Positions 14,110 to 26,117 of a stretch of 52,673 nt of DNA are shown one piece after another. A program made the translations under genes and the position numbers. Position 1 is the stretch's first letter. Every line of letters starts with the position of its first letter. The notes under the pieces were generated by a model. That model was given only the letters and a program-made list of their open reading frames with translations. It was not told the DNA's origin and did no database searches. Source of the DNA: a virus; IMG/VR virus record IMGVR_UViG_3300025769_000166, positions 1 to 52,673 of that record; one strand, written 5' to 3'.

Positions 14110-14464
14110 CACGACTAAAAGCACAATCAACCTTGATACTGCATCCCGCTTAGATATTATATGCAGGAGGGGGGACACCTTTTATCTGGTTTTGGATTTT
14201 GGAACAACTACTATTCCTAGTAGTGGATGGAAGATGGAAGTTAGAGAGAGTGATACTGATAACGAAGCTGGAACAGCGGTGCTTACAATATTTGATAACG
14301 AGATTGATCTTGTAGGAAGTAAGCTTACAATACAGAAGACTGCAACTGCTATGGATATACCATCTGGTCTTTATGTTTACGACTTAGAGTCGTCTGATAC
14401 TACAGTGAAAACTTACTTGTATGGCACGTTTAAAGTAAATGAAGACGTAACGATACCGTCCTAA
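14099..14464 (+). CDS. Small beta-rich virion protein with BppU-like N-domain features
   Basis: A 121-residue beta-rich protein. The order [27 protein letters not shown], then [17 protein letters not shown] and [11 protein letters not shown] resembles the immunoglobulin-like N-terminal domain of phage baseplate/appendage proteins of the BppU type, which serve as attachment points for fibres. It is sandwiched between the portal gene and the giant collagen-like fibre, overlapping both (11 bases and TAATG). An adaptor between head or neck and fibre is a reasonable guess. The similarity is by pattern and may be superficial. Confidence 0.6.
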   Translation: MSSNTTKSTINLDTASRLDIICRRGDTFYLVLDFGTTTIPSSGWKMEVRESDTDNEAGTAVLTIFDNEIDLVGSKLTIQKTATAMDIPSGLYVYDLESSDTTVKTYLYGTFKVNEDVTIPS

Positions 14465-17400
14465 TGTCAGACTGCATTCCGTGTATAGATGTATCATCAT
14501 CGGATCCGATAGAGATAAAAATCGAGTGTCCGTCTTCTCCTTTAGTTGTTATAACTATAGAAGAAGATCTATGCTCTGCCATAGTTTCTGTTGATCCAGC
14601 TACATATATAGACGTAAGTAGTTTTGAAGGAACTCTTATGGGTCCTCAAGGACCTGCTGGGCCTGCTGGACCCGCTGGACCCGCTGGTCCTGCTGGACCT
14701 GCTGGACCTGCTGGAGCCGATGGCGCTCCAGGTCAAGACGGACAGGACGGAGCTCCAGGTCAAGACGGTGCAGATGGTCAGGATGGTTCTGACGGGCCTA
14801 GAGGTTTTGATGGTGATCCTGGACCTGCTGGAGCGACAGGACCTCAGGGACCTCCAGGCACTGGACTAGAAGTTATTGGAGCGACTGGATCTACGGGGGC
14901 TGTTGTTGACCCAGCTACTGGAGACGCTTGGATTATCGGTGATGAGATATGTGTATATACTGGCAGCGGATGGTCTTGCTTTTCCACTGGACTAAACGGA
15001 GCTACAGGTCCGCAAGGCCCCACTGGTCCTGCTGGACCTACGGGTGCTGATTCTACTGCTCCTGGGCCTACAGGACCTGCTGGACCTACTGGACCTGCTG
15101 GACCAACTGGCGCAGCATCTACTACCCCTGGACCTGCTGGACCTACGGGACCTGCTGGGCCTACGGGGGCAGCTTCCACCGCACCAGGCCCTACGGGACC
15201 TCAAGGAGGTATAGGGCCGCAAGGAGATAGAGGGCCGACAGGACCTCAAGGGCCTGTAGGAAGAGACGGAGCTACAGGGGCTACGGGACCTCAAGGACCA
15301 CGGGGTCAAACAGGAGCCAATGGCCTTCCAGGTGCGCCAGGCGAACAAGGTACTACAGGCCCTACAGGCCCTACAGGCCCTACAGGGAGTTATGTTGGTG
15401 AGGTCTGCACTTTTTACGACCTAACTTTAAGCTCTTCAATAGTAAACGGGGATGATCAAAACACTGGAGAAGGAGAAATAACAGGAACCTCCTTTGGTGA
15501 CGCAACCTACATTTATCTACATCAAGAGGGTCAGACTAGCTTCACTAACACAACCACTGTAGATAATAGTATAATACTCGATTCTGTTCTTGCTGTCGGG
15601 TCTGCATACATTAAAATTATTCAGGACACAGGGGCTTATATGGCTTTCGTGTCTACGAGCATTACTTCTACTCTAAATACTGACGACGGAAACTATACGT
15701 ATACTTTTGGTAGTCTAGTTGTAAACGATGCAAACTCTTCATTCCCTGGGTTTTCTCAGGATGTAGTAAGAGTGTGCATAGCTCCGCTCGTTTCTGGCGG
15801 CACTGGACCTACTGGTCCTGTAGGACCAACAGGACCTCAAGGACCCCCAGGAATCCCAGGCGGACCTACTGGACCTGCTGGCGCTACTGGACCTGCTGGT
15901 GCTACTGGGCCTTCGTATACACCCCCTGGTCAGGAGTGTTTTTATTACAAGAGTACCGCTGGAAGTATTGAAGGTACAAATAGTATATACAATCAGGTAA
16001 ACTCAGAAGGAGAGGGGGCATTTGGATCTTTAATATTTGACAGTCTGGGATCAAATGGATTGACTCCAGAAAATGTTGACATAATAGCCCTAAGTGCTCT
16101 TTCCTATCAGGCTTTTGCAACTGATCCTGGGTGGAACGTTTCTCAAGATTCCACTCAAGAAATATTACAGCTGATTAATTACGGATCTGGAGCTGGTCGA
16201 ATAAGCGCTGTAGACTGTAACGGAGATGGATGGGAATGGGGTTTTAGTGGTGCAGGTTATACCCCTTTTGGTGACGGTATATTTAAATTTCCTAACCTTC
16301 AGTTTCTTGGAGCGATAGATAATGGAGGCAATACTATGCCAGGAACAGGCACGTTCCTTGCGCCTTGTTCGGCATGGTATAAGTTCTGCATCACTCCGTG
16401 TTGTGGAGGGGCAGGAGGAGGCCCTGATGGGGGAGGTGGAGGTAACAACCCTGGGGGTACAGGTCCTATTGGAGGAGGATTTGGAGGTCAGTGTGAGACG
16501 TTCTATATGTCTAGGTCTCAAGTTGGATCTACTGATGGATATCCTCAAAATTCAGATCCGTTTCAGAGTAACTGGATTTGGCCTCTTGGAGGTTCTAATG
16601 GTACAGTTGCTGTAACTCCCTCTATTATAACAGGCGGAGGAAGTATTACCAGCGATATTTTAGACCTGCTACTAAATCTACCTAATGGACTTTCTGTAAA
16701 TATGTCCGTTTCTGGTGTTTGGGCTGACGGATCTTATGGGGTTGAGTGGTTTAAAGTACTGGATAGTGTAGTGCCACTTCCTGCTGGAAACTTAGTTTCT
16801 GCAACTGGTGTTGATTTGTATCAGGTGCCAGTAGTTTACTTGGGTGGTGACGATAGTACACACGCTTGGCCTTATGGGGTTGGAGGAGATTTTGTTATAT
16901 GTTTTTATTTGTGCTGTGATGATGTAACTCCAACCAACATAGAACAAGTTTGTACGGATTACAATCTGACTATAGATCCTCTTGGGTTGTTTGACATATC
17001 CATTGTGATGGATAGGTCAGGAAGCGCACAGGGTTTTTGGCCCCTGCAACAAGCTGGTGTTATAAACATAATTGACGCCCTTCAGAATTTTGGTTTGCTC
17101 CAAGATAGCACCGCTATGGTAAACATAGTAAGCTATTCAAATTCTGGAAATTTAGAGATATCTCTCACTTCTGACTACTGCGAACTTAAAGAAGCTGTAA
17201 ACAACATTGCAATTCCATCTGGGGGTACGCAGCTTGCAAATGCTTTAACTATAGCAACTCAAGACCTTACTTCTTTTGGTAGGGCTAATGCTCAGAAGAT
17301 AGTTATCATAACAAATGACGGCTCTATTGCAGATCAAAATAATGCTGTTGGAGTCGTAAATGGATTTTCTGGTAGCGTTTATGCGGCTGGAATTGGGAGT

Positions 17401-20400
17401 GCAAATATGACTCAGCTAAACGATCTTGCTGATGCTGGGCAGTCATACTACGCATCTGACTTTATGGAGTTTGAAAGCGTTGTAAGCGATTCCATAATTC
17501 TTGATATTATATCTGGCACCCCTCCGTCTTCTGGAGAGATCGTGGTTTCTGCTACATCAGCTTGTGATGTAAGAATTATAGCGCTTAGTCATATAGACTC
17601 TAACAACAACTACAATGGAGGGATACTTAATGCGGCCCTGCCAAATCTTTCTGGACTCTTTAGTATAGGGACAGACTTTGATGTAGAAGTGTCTCCCACT
17701 GGACCTTACTTAATTGGTCAGTCGTCTTACGGGATGACAAACGAACTTACCACTCCAGATTATTCTGTGTATGCCGTTAACGTTGGGGGATGCACTGGAT
17801 CTTTTGTAGAAGGGGAGACCGAAGTGTGTATTGCCATAGGCCCTGAAGTAGAGGATTGTGCCTGTTTAGATTGCGCTACAGGTCTTGGTCCTGATCCAGG
17901 TCCTGATGGTGGTGGCGGAGGAAATAATCCAGGAGGTACGGGGCCTGTTGGTGGTGGATTTGGAGGTCAATGTGCTACCTACACTCTTTATAGAAGTTTA
18001 AATACAGATACAGGTGTACCTCAGTCTAACTCTCAGGATATGGCTGAGGGTCAGTTTTGGCCTATATCTACTGACAGTAATCAACTAGATACTGTAGAAA
18101 CCACTGAAGGATTCTATCTCAACCCTACTGGTCTCACATCTGACATTCTTGACCTATTAGATAATGGGCTGCCTAATGGGTACTCCATAAATATGTCTGT
18201 TTCGGGCACGTGGTCTGACGGATCTTACGCTTCTGAGTGGTTCAATGTTCTTGGTGGTGGTGTTGAAACAGGCGCTCCCATAGGTACAGCACCAAACAAC
18301 AATTTATTTAGGCTGTACACATCTTATATCGGTGGAAGCGACAACAATCACGCATTTACGTACAATAGTTCTAACGAGTTTGTCCTTTGCTTTTATCTGT
18401 GTTGTGATGATACAGACCTTCCTCCTACGATACCTCAGCAATGCCCTAATTACGAGACAGTAATTGATCCTCTTGGAGTGTACGATATCGCCATATGTAT
18501 GGACGTATCTGGTAGCGCTCAGGCCATGTGGGATTTGCAGAGGCAGGGGGTGATCAATATACTCGACACAATCTGTCAGTTTGGACTCTTTGAAGACGAC
18601 ACAGTCCGTGTTAGCTTGTTCTTCTACTCAAATTCAGGGTCAATGATCGCTCCTCTGTCTAACGACAAGTGCGGTTTGGTTAATACGCTAAATAATGCTG
18701 AAGGTGTATGGGGAGGAACTGCACTAAATAATTGCTTGACTATTGCTGAGGATGAACTTGAGAACGGAATAAATGCTCGTTCGCAAGCAGAAAAAATAGT
18801 CATTATAACTAACGACGGCAGTATTGCAGATATTCAGACCGCCGTAACGACATCAAACACTCTCCAGAGTAATGGGTATGAGGTTTGGGCCGCTGGAATT
18901 GCTGGAGCTCAAATAAGCCAAATGCAGTCGTTGGCTACTAACAACGATCAGGCATTTTTCTCTCCCACATTTGCGGACTTTGCAAGTAACGTAAGTTTCT
19001 CGATTATAACGAGCATCATTGCTGGAACTGAGCCCGCTTCGGGTCAGATGATACTATCTGCAACAGCAGCTTCTGATGTAAAGATTGTGGCCTTTAGTCA
19101 CATTGACAACGATGGAAGTTTTGTAGGTCCAATACTTGAAACTATACTTCCAGATCTTTCTGGAATTATAAATATAGGGGATGACTTTTCTGGGGATACA
19201 TCGCCAGTTGGTCTTTATTTAATAGGTGGCACTACCTATGGTCTTACAAACAATCAGCCTGCTGTTCCTTTTTCAGTATATAGAATTACTGTTGGTGGGT
19301 CAAATGGAAACTTTACTAACGGCGACGTTGAACAGGTATGTATAGACGTAGGTCCTGTGCTTCCTGAAAATTGCTTCTGTAATTGTAACCCTTGTGGTGG
19401 AGGCGGAAGTGGTGACGGAGCTACTGGCCCTGCTGGTGCTACTGGGCCTACGGGGCCTGCGGGCCCTACGGGTCCTACTGGTCCGTGTTGTACTGGACCT
19501 ACTGGACCTACAGGCCCTGGTGGACCCACCCCTCCCGATACTGGCTGTGCTGTAATAAAAACTGCAGGTTACAACACTGACATTAAGTTCTTTGGAAGCG
19601 ATGGAGGGGAGCTTTCAAGCGCCACTTCTGCAGATCCAAACGATATTTCTCAGTTTGCTGTAAGTTTTGAAAATGTAGTAACAAACGAAAGCGATGTTGA
19701 GTTTTTTGAAAATCTGCAAAATGATTCTGGTGTTGTAAGCTTAGAAATACTTACGGTATCAGGAGGGGTTGAACTGGTAACATTCCAGTACTCTTCGTGT
19801 ATAGTTCAAAACAGCCCAAATGGCATAGTAGTGCTTTTTGGAGGGCTTATTTTTGTAAGCGGTCCTAACCCTGTAAACTTAGATCCAGATCAAAGTAGTT
19901 CCGAAGATTTTGATTACACTGTATGTGTATCCCCAAATTTTGTTCTTCAAGGTATTGTAACCACAGAGATGTTTACTGCGGGGGTAACTGGTTCTACCCC
20001 TACTAGTTTGAGCGACGGTCAGATATTGTTGAACTCGTCTACCTACTCTAGTGTTTCTGAAATATATATAAGCGATACGATTAGTCTACAAGAGGCTACT
20101 TCGTCCTATGCTACTGCTAGTATTTCGGACGCAGCTACACTTATATCTAACGTAAGAAAAGGGGCTATATCTCTTAGGTCTAGCAGCGGAATTACAGTGT
20201 ATACCTTCAGTGGAGCTAGTTACACCAGTAACTTCCTAACTCTTCAGAATGTATCTGTTGCAAGCGATGGTATTGGAGGATCTGTCACTAGTGGTGCTGT
20301 ATCAGTAACTATAGATCCTAGTTTTGGCCTCGACGGACCAACAGGCCCAGCAGGCCCAACAGGAGCTGCTGGTGCTGCTGGTGCTGCGGGCGCTGATGGC

Positions 20401-22065
20401 GCGGTGGGAGCCACTGGCCCAACAGGCCCTACTGGTCCTACGGGTCCTACTGGTCCTACGGGTCCTACTGGTCCTACGGGTCCTACTGGTCCTGTAGGTC
20501 CAACAGGAGCTGCTGGTGCTGCGGGCGCGGACGGAGCTACAGGTCCTACAGGTCCTACGGGTCCTACTGGTCCTACTGGCGGAGTAGGCCCAACTGGCCC
20601 AACTGGCGGAGTAGGCCCAACTGGCCCAACTGGGCCAACAGGGTCGGTAGGGTCTGTAAAGGGAAGCAATGAAAATGGTGCTACTGGTGTAGTGTCAAAT
20701 CCAGGGTTTATAAAATTTGACAAGCTAGAGGTTGAAGCTACTGGAACTGATGGAGCTTTAGTTAAGCAAGAAAGGTTTACTCAAGACTATGTTCTGAATA
20801 TTCCTGATGAGGGTGGCGTAGAAAAGTCGTTCGGTAAGTATTTGAATGGGGACACTGTTCCATCTGATGGAAAAACAGCTATAGAAGTTCTGATTGATGC
20901 GTTCCAAGACGCTGTAAACCCGTCTCCGTCTATTAGCACAACGAGTCAACCCGACTGGCAGCATCCGTCGGGAAATTCTGCTATTGGCCTTAGTGTTGAT
21001 TTTGGAATACAAAACGTGGGGGCAAGTGGAACCGCTGTTGTAGAGTATCAGCTTGGAACCACTACTTCGATTCCTACTGGGTCATGGACTAATGTTCAGT
21101 CGTACACACCAGCTACCGTTGTTTATGGAGCAAGTGCTGTGACTCCATCTTATAATACAAATACGGCTTGGGCAAGTAACAACTACTTCCACTTTAGAGT
21201 CAGGGTGACAGACTCAACTACTGGAACTACTGAGCAGATTGCATACGCATTTACTACAGCCTCTAGCTTTAACGCTCCTAACATCACGAGCCAGACCATA
21301 GGCAGGAGTGGATCGGCTATAACTGCTGCAGGTGGAACAACAGGAACTTCTAGGGAGTATGGAGACGTTAGATCAAATTTTGTCTACGGTGTTAGAAGGG
21401 ATGAGGCATACGACCCGCTTGTCGAGTCTACTGTAGAGTTTAAGAACGGAGGCAACTGGAGAGAAATAACTAGCCCTAATTCTACTACTGACCTAAGTGG
21501 GCTTGGTAACGGACTCACTCAGATTGCTTTCTTCAACATAACATCAAGCGATAGTATAACGCTTGCTACAGACGGAGTTATAGACTTGACTACCAAGGCG
21601 ACCCCTCATGAGTATAGAAACCGAATAAATAGCACTTATGGAACTGATGTAACAGATCCGTTCGACAATATCAACTTCTATTACAGTTATGCAGTGTATT
21701 TTGACACCACCGCTCTAACCGCTTCTTCTACCGACGCTCAAGTTCAGTCAGTTTACGACGCGGCTGGCGGGGATGATAACGGAGACAACGAAATAGAGAT
21801 TAGAACAAGCGGTAGTTACCCATCCAACATAGGTAACACAGCTAACTTTACTGTACAGACGAGTAACAAGTTTATGTACATCTTCTATCAGGGAACTAAT
21901 AACATCTCTCAGATAAATCTTAATGGCGTGTCTCCAGCTCTTGGTTCGTTTACCAATTTGGGTACGTTTACTCTGGACAATAGGTACGGAATAAGTAGCA
22001 CTTACACGGTGTACAAGAGTAACTCCACTAACGCATTCAATAACCAATTTATACAAATCCTCTAA
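14464..22065 (+). CDS. Giant collagen-like fibre with two von Willebrand A domains
   Basis: A 2533-residue surface fibre or adhesin. Gly-X-Y collagen blocks (mostly GPT, GPA, GPQ) lie near residues 60-137, 178-309, 447-490, 1650-1690 and 1956-2064. Between them is a duplicated unit: a Gly-rich linker ([12 protein letters not shown]), a Cys-containing beta domain and a von Willebrand A domain. The vWA metal sites are visible as [10 protein letters not shown] (about 848) and [10 protein letters not shown] (about 1344), each DxSxS, with [18 protein letters not shown] (about 920/1417) and ITNDGSIAD (about 950/1450). The C-terminal 450 residues are beta-rich and end in [15 protein letters not shown]. 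vWA domains bind protein ligands through Mg2+, so receptor binding is likely. Confidence 0.9.
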   Translation: MSDCIPCIDVSSSDPIEIKIECPSSPLVVITIEEDLCSAIVSVDPATYIDVSSFEGTLMGPQGPAGPAGPAGPAGPAGPAGPAGADGAPGQDGQDGAPGQDGADGQDGSDGPRGFDGDPGPAGATGPQGPPGTGLEVIGATGSTGAVVDPATGDAWIIGDEICVYTGSGWSCFSTGLNGATGPQGPTGPAGPTGADSTAPGPTGPAGPTGPAGPTGAASTTPGPAGPTGPAGPTGAASTAPGPTGPQGGIGPQGDRGPTGPQGPVGRDGATGATGPQGPRGQTGANGLPGAPGEQGTTGPTGPTGPTGSYVGEVCTFYDLTLSSSIVNGDDQNTGEGEITGTSFGDATYIYLHQEGQTSFTNTTTVDNSIILDSVLAVGSAYIKIIQDTGAYMAFVSTSITSTLNTDDGNYTYTFGSLVVNDANSSFPGFSQDVVRVCIAPLVSGGTGPTGPVGPTGPQGPPGIPGGPTGPAGATGPAGATGPSYTPPGQECFYYKSTAGSIEGTNSIYNQVNSEGEGAFGSLIFDSLGSNGLTPENVDIIALSALSYQAFATDPGWNVSQDSTQEILQLINYGSGAGRISAVDCNGDGWEWGFSGAGYTPFGDGIFKFPNLQFLGAIDNGGNTMPGTGTFLAPCSAWYKFCITPCCGGAGGGPDGGGGGNNPGGTGPIGGGFGGQCETFYMSRSQVGSTDGYPQNSDPFQSNWIWPLGGSNGTVAVTPSIITGGGSITSDILDLLLNLPNGLSVNMSVSGVWADGSYGVEWFKVLDSVVPLPAGNLVSATGVDLYQVPVVYLGGDDSTHAWPYGVGGDFVICFYLCCDDVTPTNIEQVCTDYNLTIDPLGLFDISIVMDRSGSAQGFWPLQQAGVINIIDALQNFGLLQDSTAMVNIVSYSNSGNLEISLTSDYCELKEAVNNIAIPSGGTQLANALTIATQDLTSFGRANAQKIVIITNDGSIADQNNAVGVVNGFSGSVYAAGIGSANMTQLNDLADAGQSYYASDFMEFESVVSDSIILDIISGTPPSSGEIVVSATSACDVRIIALSHIDSNNNYNGGILNAALPNLSGLFSIGTDFDVEVSPTGPYLIGQSSYGMTNELTTPDYSVYAVNVGGCTGSFVEGETEVCIAIGPEVEDCACLDCATGLGPDPGPDGGGGGNNPGGTGPVGGGFGGQCATYTLYRSLNTDTGVPQSNSQDMAEGQFWPISTDSNQLDTVETTEGFYLNPTGLTSDILDLLDNGLPNGYSINMSVSGTWSDGSYASEWFNVLGGGVETGAPIGTAPNNNLFRLYTSYIGGSDNNHAFTYNSSNEFVLCFYLCCDDTDLPPTIPQQCPNYETVIDPLGVYDIAICMDVSGSAQAMWDLQRQGVINILDTICQFGLFEDDTVRVSLFFYSNSGSMIAPLSNDKCGLVNTLNNAEGVWGGTALNNCLTIAEDELENGINARSQAEKIVIITNDGSIADIQTAVTTSNTLQSNGYEVWAAGIAGAQISQMQSLATNNDQAFFSPTFADFASNVSFSIITSIIAGTEPASGQMILSATAASDVKIVAFSHIDNDGSFVGPILETILPDLSGIINIGDDFSGDTSPVGLYLIGGTTYGLTNNQPAVPFSVYRITVGGSNGNFTNGDVEQVCIDVGPVLPENCFCNCNPCGGGGSGDGATGPAGATGPTGPAGPTGPTGPCCTGPTGPTGPGGPTPPDTGCAVIKTAGYNTDIKFFGSDGGELSSATSADPNDISQFAVSFENVVTNESDVEFFENLQNDSGVVSLEILTVSGGVELVTFQYSSCIVQNSPNGIVVLFGGLIFVSGPNPVNLDPDQSSSEDFDYTVCVSPNFVLQGIVTTEMFTAGVTGSTPTSLSDGQILLNSSTYSSVSEIYISDTISLQEATSSYATASISDAATLISNVRKGAISLRSSSGITVYTFSGASYTSNFLTLQNVSVASDGIGGSVTSGAVSVTIDPSFGLDGPTGPAGPTGAAGAAGAAGADGAVGATGPTGPTGPTGPTGPTGPTGPTGPTGPVGPTGAAGAAGADGATGPTGPTGPTGPTGGVGPTGPTGGVGPTGPTGPTGSVGSVKGSNENGATGVVSNPGFIKFDKLEVEATGTDGALVKQERFTQDYVLNIPDEGGVEKSFGKYLNGDTVPSDGKTAIEVLIDAFQDAVNPSPSISTTSQPDWQHPSGNSAIGLSVDFGIQNVGASGTAVVEYQLGTTTSIPTGSWTNVQSYTPATVVYGASAVTPSYNTNTAWASNNYFHFRVRVTDSTTGTTEQIAYAFTTASSFNAPNITSQTIGRSGSAITAAGGTTGTSREYGDVRSNFVYGVRRDEAYDPLVESTVEFKNGGNWREITSPNSTTDLSGLGNGLTQIAFFNITSSDSITLATDGVIDLTTKATPHEYRNRINSTYGTDVTDPFDNINFYYSYAVYFDTTALTASSTDAQVQSVYDAAGGDDNGDNEIEIRTSGSYPSNIGNTANFTVQTSNKFMYIFYQGTNNISQINLNGVSPALGSFTNLGTFTLDNRYGISSTYTVYKSNSTNAFNNQFIQIL
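20425..20493 (+). repeat. Tandem 18-base collagen-coding repeat
   Basis: Nearly exact copies of GGTCCTACTGGTCCTACG follow each other about four times inside the fibre gene, encoding Gly-Pro-Thr repeats with a fixed alternation of Thr codons. The near identity at DNA level, not just protein level, indicates recent expansion and a place where length could change by slippage or recombination. Confidence 0.85.
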
Positions 22066-24245
22066 TGGCTGTAGAAATAGGACGTACTGGTGAATATGGT
22101 CACAACAACGCAAACAAGTCTTTTGTTGATGCCGACATGGTTCGCGGCGGAGCTCGTGTTGTTGCTGACCTCAACGCACTCTACTTGCTTTCTTCTAAGT
22201 CAGATCAGCTAAAGCAGGATGTAACGATAGTGTTTGTTACTTCAGAGAATGCATTCTATGTGCTTTCTGATGATGGAAATATAGGTAATGCCACGGGGTG
22301 GACTGATATTGGAACTATAATAGCCGCAGCTGGGGTTACTGGTCCTACGGGTCCTACAGGGGCTGCAGGACCTACAGGGGCCGCAGGAGCAAATGGAACA
22401 AACGGAACCAATGGGGTTGACGGAGCGAGAGGAGCTACAGGTCCCACAGGCCCAACAGGACCAGTAGGCCCTACAGGGGCTGCAGGAGCAGACGGAACTA
22501 ACGGAACTAATGGAACTAATGGGGTTGACGGAGCTAGAGGAGCTACTGGACCAACAGGACCCGTAGGACCTACAGGGGCGGCAGGAACTAATGGAACTAA
22601 TGGAACTAATGGAGTAGATGGAGTTAACGGTGCCACTGGCCCCACAGGCCCGACAGGACCCGTAGGTCCCACAGGGGCTGCAGGTACAAATGGTACAAAT
22701 GGAGTAGACGGAGTAGACGGAGCTACTGGACCAACGGGCCCCACAGGAGCTACTGGACCAACGGGCCCCACAGGCCCTACTGGCGGAGTGGGCCCAACAG
22801 GCCCCACAGGCCCCACAGGAGCGGATGGGGTTACGGGAGCAAGAGGTGCCACTGGGCCTACTGGACCTGTAGGACCGATAGGGGATCTGTCTGATGTTAC
22901 AATAACGTCAGTTGCAGAAGGACAAATTTTAAGATATGACGGTGGATCTTCAGAGTGGATAAACGAGTTTGACGATAGGACTTTTGTTAGAGTGTACAAC
23001 AACACTGGATCTACACTACTTGCAGGAAAGGTTGTATACATAAGTGCCGCTCAAAATGTTAATGTCGCTCAGGTGTCATTAGCTAAAGCTGACGCATCTT
23101 CTACTATGCCAGCTATTGGTGTCATGCATGAAGATGTTGCAAATGCTAACGAGGGTGTAGCAGTTGTGTATGGTAAGGCGGATAATATGAATACGTCCAG
23201 TTTTAGCGTAGGCGATACTGTCTACGTTAGCGCGGCGACTGCGGGCGAGATAAGTGCAAAGCCAACTGGTACTAATTTGATACAAAACATCGGTATCGTA
23301 ATGCGGTCCGATGCTACAAACGGGGTTGTAAAGGTTACTGGCGTTGGAAGGAGTAACGATGTCCCAAACATACCTAATGGTCAGACCTGGATAGGTAATG
23401 CAAGCGGAGTAGCTACTCCTACTGCACTGGCTACCGTTGCAACCAGCGGGGACTATAACGATCTATCAAATACGCCGTCGATACCATCTGGTACAATAAA
23501 CACTGTCACCGATGGTGTACAGACGGTAACTAATCCTAGTACCATAGAGTTTGGATCTCTTGCTGGTACTTGGAACATTACCGAGTCGCCATCTGGTACA
23601 GCAAACGTTGACCTTGAATTATCTGCCAGAGGGTTGACAGACTGGTCAAATATACCAGCAGTTAATGGAGATGTGGTTCAGTATTATAATGGTGAATACT
23701 ACCCAGCACAGATAGACGGGGGCAATGGAATAACTGTAAGTGTTGTTACTCCTGGTACAAGCGGGGATCCATCTGTTAGCATTTCCGTAGATGAAACTCA
23801 GCTTTCTGACCCAGATTCTATAGAGATAAGAAATCAGGGGTTATCTAGCGTAGGAGATGCGCAAGGAGAAAAGCTGTTTGCTTACTCTCAAACAGGACTT
23901 ACTACTGGTGTTGTTTATGGTCTTACTTCAAGTGGTTGGGCAGTATCGAGTGCAAGAAACGCAACCGACCAAGAATGTATAGGGCTACTTGGTGTCGCTC
24001 TTGGTGGAAGCAGTCTTACTAATGGACTTTTAACTAGGGGGTTAGTTAAGGTTGGAGTTACTTTGTCTGGAGCTTCTGTTGGCGCTATTTTATACATAAC
24101 AACATCGAACCCTTCAGACGGATTAGTAACTACCACTGTACCTACTGCAAGCGGAACTATCGTTAGGCCTATTGGATACGTAGTTGATCCTAGTAATAAC
24201 GTAATTTACTTTCACGGTAATCCTGACTTTATTGAGCTTGCATAA
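22065..24245 (+). CDS. Collagen-like fibre with duplicated beta domains
   Basis: A 726-residue protein. The N-terminal 90 residues ([20 protein letters not shown]) form a small head-proximal domain. A collagen-like block at about 92-272 mixes GPT/GPV triplets with [10 protein letters not shown] repeats. It is followed by a beta domain ([20 protein letters not shown], then [19 protein letters not shown]). A similar pattern returns near the C-terminus ([35 protein letters not shown]), recalling DUF2190-like or capsid-decoration folds. It is joined to both neighbours by TAATG overlaps, suggesting coupled production of the fibre set. It may be a head or tail fibre. Confidence 0.8.
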   Translation: MAVEIGRTGEYGHNNANKSFVDADMVRGGARVVADLNALYLLSSKSDQLKQDVTIVFVTSENAFYVLSDDGNIGNATGWTDIGTIIAAAGVTGPTGPTGAAGPTGAAGANGTNGTNGVDGARGATGPTGPTGPVGPTGAAGADGTNGTNGTNGVDGARGATGPTGPVGPTGAAGTNGTNGTNGVDGVNGATGPTGPTGPVGPTGAAGTNGTNGVDGVDGATGPTGPTGATGPTGPTGPTGGVGPTGPTGPTGADGVTGARGATGPTGPVGPIGDLSDVTITSVAEGQILRYDGGSSEWINEFDDRTFVRVYNNTGSTLLAGKVVYISAAQNVNVAQVSLAKADASSTMPAIGVMHEDVANANEGVAVVYGKADNMNTSSFSVGDTVYVSAATAGEISAKPTGTNLIQNIGIVMRSDATNGVVKVTGVGRSNDVPNIPNGQTWIGNASGVATPTALATVATSGDYNDLSNTPSIPSGTINTVTDGVQTVTNPSTIEFGSLAGTWNITESPSGTANVDLELSARGLTDWSNIPAVNGDVVQYYNGEYYPAQIDGGNGITVSVVTPGTSGDPSVSISVDETQLSDPDSIEIRNQGLSSVGDAQGEKLFAYSQTGLTTGVVYGLTSSGWAVSSARNATDQECIGLLGVALGGSSLTNGLLTRGLVKVGVTLSGASVGAILYITTSNPSDGLVTTTVPTASGTIVRPIGYVVDPSNNVIYFHGNPDFIELA

Positions 24246-25546
24246 TGGCAAACATAAGTAGCTACAACGGAATTGATATGGCGAATATTGCATCTATAAA
24301 CGGACAAACAGTGCCATCAGGGTCTGGTGGTGTAGCAGAATCAAATACAGGATTATTGTATTTTGAAGCAGGAAATTTTAATTCAAGAACTCCAGATGCT
24401 CAAGAAGTGTATGGAACCTCTTCAGTAAGCTTGTATAAAGCTCAGTTAGATACTAGAACAGACTTAGAAAGAATGAAACAAGGTTTGTATCATTACTTTG
24501 CTGTAGATGGTTCTAATAATCTTTATTCTGCTGGCTGGACTAATACAACGCAGATAGGAAGAACAGTTAGTAATGATGCACATGAATTGAAATTATCACT
24601 TACTAACGTAGCTCAATTCGAACCTCATATAAATGGTTGTTGGGCTATAAAAACAGATGGTACACTTTGGTGGTGCGGCAGCATTAGTCAGTTTGCAGAT
24701 AATGGAGACACTGGGCAAGGTACTACTAACGCTAATAACGGATGGCTCCAGTACGGGTCTGATACAGATTGGGTTTATATTACTTCTTGGCCTTCTTATC
24801 CTTACACCACTCTTGCTGTTAAAGGAGGTGCTGGTGCTGAGTATCTGTATACTTCAGGGTATAATAATTTTGGCAGGACTGGGTTAGGAACAACAGCTGG
24901 TATTACAAAGCCGTTTACAAGGGTTAAATCTTCAGCATCTACAGACTGGACAGAAACTATTGCTAAAGTAGACGTAGGGTATGATAGCACTCTTGTTGTA
25001 ACACAAAGCGGAAAGTTGTTTGGAATAGGAGAAGGAAATTATGGCGCTCTCGGTCAAGGCACTGCTACCGACTCTTTTTATCCCATTCAAGTAGGAACCG
25101 ACACCGACTGGGAAACACCTTTTACTAAAGCTAGAACCTGTCATTGGGTTATTAAAACAGACGGTTCTTTGTACGGCTCTCGTAGTGTTTCCTCTTCTTG
25201 GGGTATAGGCCCAACTACATCAGATAGAACATATCGACAAATTGGCACGGACACAGATTATGAAGAACTTAGATTCCAAGATTGGGCTACTTCTAAAGGT
25301 GCTGAAATTGTGTTTGCAAAAAAGAATGGAACTTGGTATGTAAACTGGGATCAAAATTTAGGGGCTGGCAGTTTTGTAGGAAACACCAGCCTCAAAGCAC
25401 CCCCCGCAGAAAACACATGGCTTCCTTTTAATGATCTATTAGATGGCAATGACATCACTGTAGGCATAAAAGAAGTACTGCTTTCATTTAAAGATGGAAA
25501 TCAAAATGCGGGGGAAGTACTATTAGTATCAACAGCAGCAACATAA
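24245..25546 (+). CDS. RCC1-repeat beta-propeller virion protein
   Basis: A 433-residue protein. The start, ISSYNGIDMANIASINGQ, looks like a short attachment motif. The remainder carries RCC1-type repeats: CWAIKTDGTLWWCGS, YLYTSGYNNFGRTGLGTT, VVTQSGKLFGIGEGNYGALG and VIKTDGSLYG, spaced about 50-60 residues with the usual W/G-rich turns (GTDTDW). RCC1 repeats form a seven-bladed propeller that binds proteins or glycans. It is last of three TAATG-linked large fibre genes, so a receptor-binding tip is likely. The gene is visibly more A+T rich than its neighbours (many TTA, AAT, GAA codons), suggesting recent acquisition. Confidence 0.8.
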   Translation: MANISSYNGIDMANIASINGQTVPSGSGGVAESNTGLLYFEAGNFNSRTPDAQEVYGTSSVSLYKAQLDTRTDLERMKQGLYHYFAVDGSNNLYSAGWTNTTQIGRTVSNDAHELKLSLTNVAQFEPHINGCWAIKTDGTLWWCGSISQFADNGDTGQGTTNANNGWLQYGSDTDWVYITSWPSYPYTTLAVKGGAGAEYLYTSGYNNFGRTGLGTTAGITKPFTRVKSSASTDWTETIAKVDVGYDSTLVVTQSGKLFGIGEGNYGALGQGTATDSFYPIQVGTDTDWETPFTKARTCHWVIKTDGSLYGSRSVSSSWGIGPTTSDRTYRQIGTDTDYEELRFQDWATSKGAEIVFAKKNGTWYVNWDQNLGAGSFVGNTSLKAPPAENTWLPFNDLLDGNDITVGIKEVLLSFKDGNQNAGEVLLVSTAAT

Positions 25547-25806
25547 TGGCTATTAAAACAGTAGTAATATCGTCAGAACAAGACCTTGAGTCATTTTGGA
25601 CCGACTCAAGGTGTCCAAATTTAGAGTGGACGTTTATTGAGCAAGAATTTGAAGAGTGCCTTCAGGAGGACGGTACTTACCTCGCTACCTACGACACCTT
25701 AGAGGTGCCCGAAGGAGAGACTTTCTCTATGACGTATCTGTGTCAGGACACTGGTGGAGCTAAGATGTATACGCTAACAGAGGGGGAATACGGGATAAAA
25801 CCGTAA
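25546..25806 (+). CDS. Small acidic protein of unknown function
   Basis: An 86-residue acidic protein (IEQEFEECLQEDGTYLATYD) with beta-like alternation and three Cys residues. It starts in a TAATG overlap with the RCC1 gene and ends four bases before the promoter for the 25824 gene, so it closes the fibre transcription unit. A fibre chaperone or accessory protein would fit the position, but nothing in the sequence demonstrates it. Confidence 0.65.
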   Translation: MAIKTVVISSEQDLESFWTDSRCPNLEWTFIEQEFEECLQEDGTYLATYDTLEVPEGETFSMTYLCQDTGGAKMYTLTEGEYGIKP

Positions 25807-25810
25807 ATAT

Positions 25811-25818
25811 TATATTTG
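25811..25818 (+). promoter_or_regulatory. Promoter core TATATTTG, nearly leaderless
   Basis: TATATTTG ends five bases before the ATG at 25824, in the 17-base gap after the fibre unit. Confidence 0.75.
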
Positions 25819-25823
25819 CATTT

Positions 25824-26117
25824 ATGAAAGCCTGTAAGTCCTACAAAAAAGGAGGAAGAGTCTCACTGAAAATGGGGAAGCACAAGGACCCCAAGGGTGG
25901 GCTTACGCAGGCTGGTGTTTCTAAATACAACAGGGAAACGGGGAGTAATCTTAAAATGGCAGTCACTACCAAGCCTTCCAAGCTAAAAAAAGGTAGCAAA
26001 GCAGCCAAGAGGAGAAAAAGCTTTTGCGCCCGAATGAGCGGAGTCAAAGGGCCTATGAGAAAGCCTAATGGCAAGCCTACACGTAAGGCGCTTGCACTTA
26101 GGAAATGGAACTGCTAA
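25824..26117 (+). CDS. Small basic conserved phage protein (DUF6321-like)
   Basis: A 97-residue basic protein. After KAYKK/GG-like sequence it reads GLTQAGVSKYNRETGSNLK, then SKAAKRRKSFCARMSGVKGP, and ends RKALALRKWNC. From memory this series (toxin-free KYNR.TGSNLK, SKAAKRRKSFCARM, ALRKWNC end) belongs to a conserved phage family labelled DUF6321; I could not check. Two Cys residues in conserved-looking positions may matter. The start is fixed by the promoter five bases upstream; its stop overlaps the next start as TAATG. Its function is not known. Confidence 0.75.
   Translation: MKACKSYKKGGRVSLKMGKHKDPKGGLTQAGVSKYNRETGSNLKMAVTTKPSKLKKGSKAAKRRKSFCARMSGVKGPMRKPNGKPTRKALALRKWNC

Noticed and set aside
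20244-23041. Pro/Val/Gly-rich minus-strand frames opposite the collagen repeats
   Set aside because: Antisense of GGN-CCN-ACN repeats reads as GPVGPVGP automatically; these are mirror images of collagen coding.
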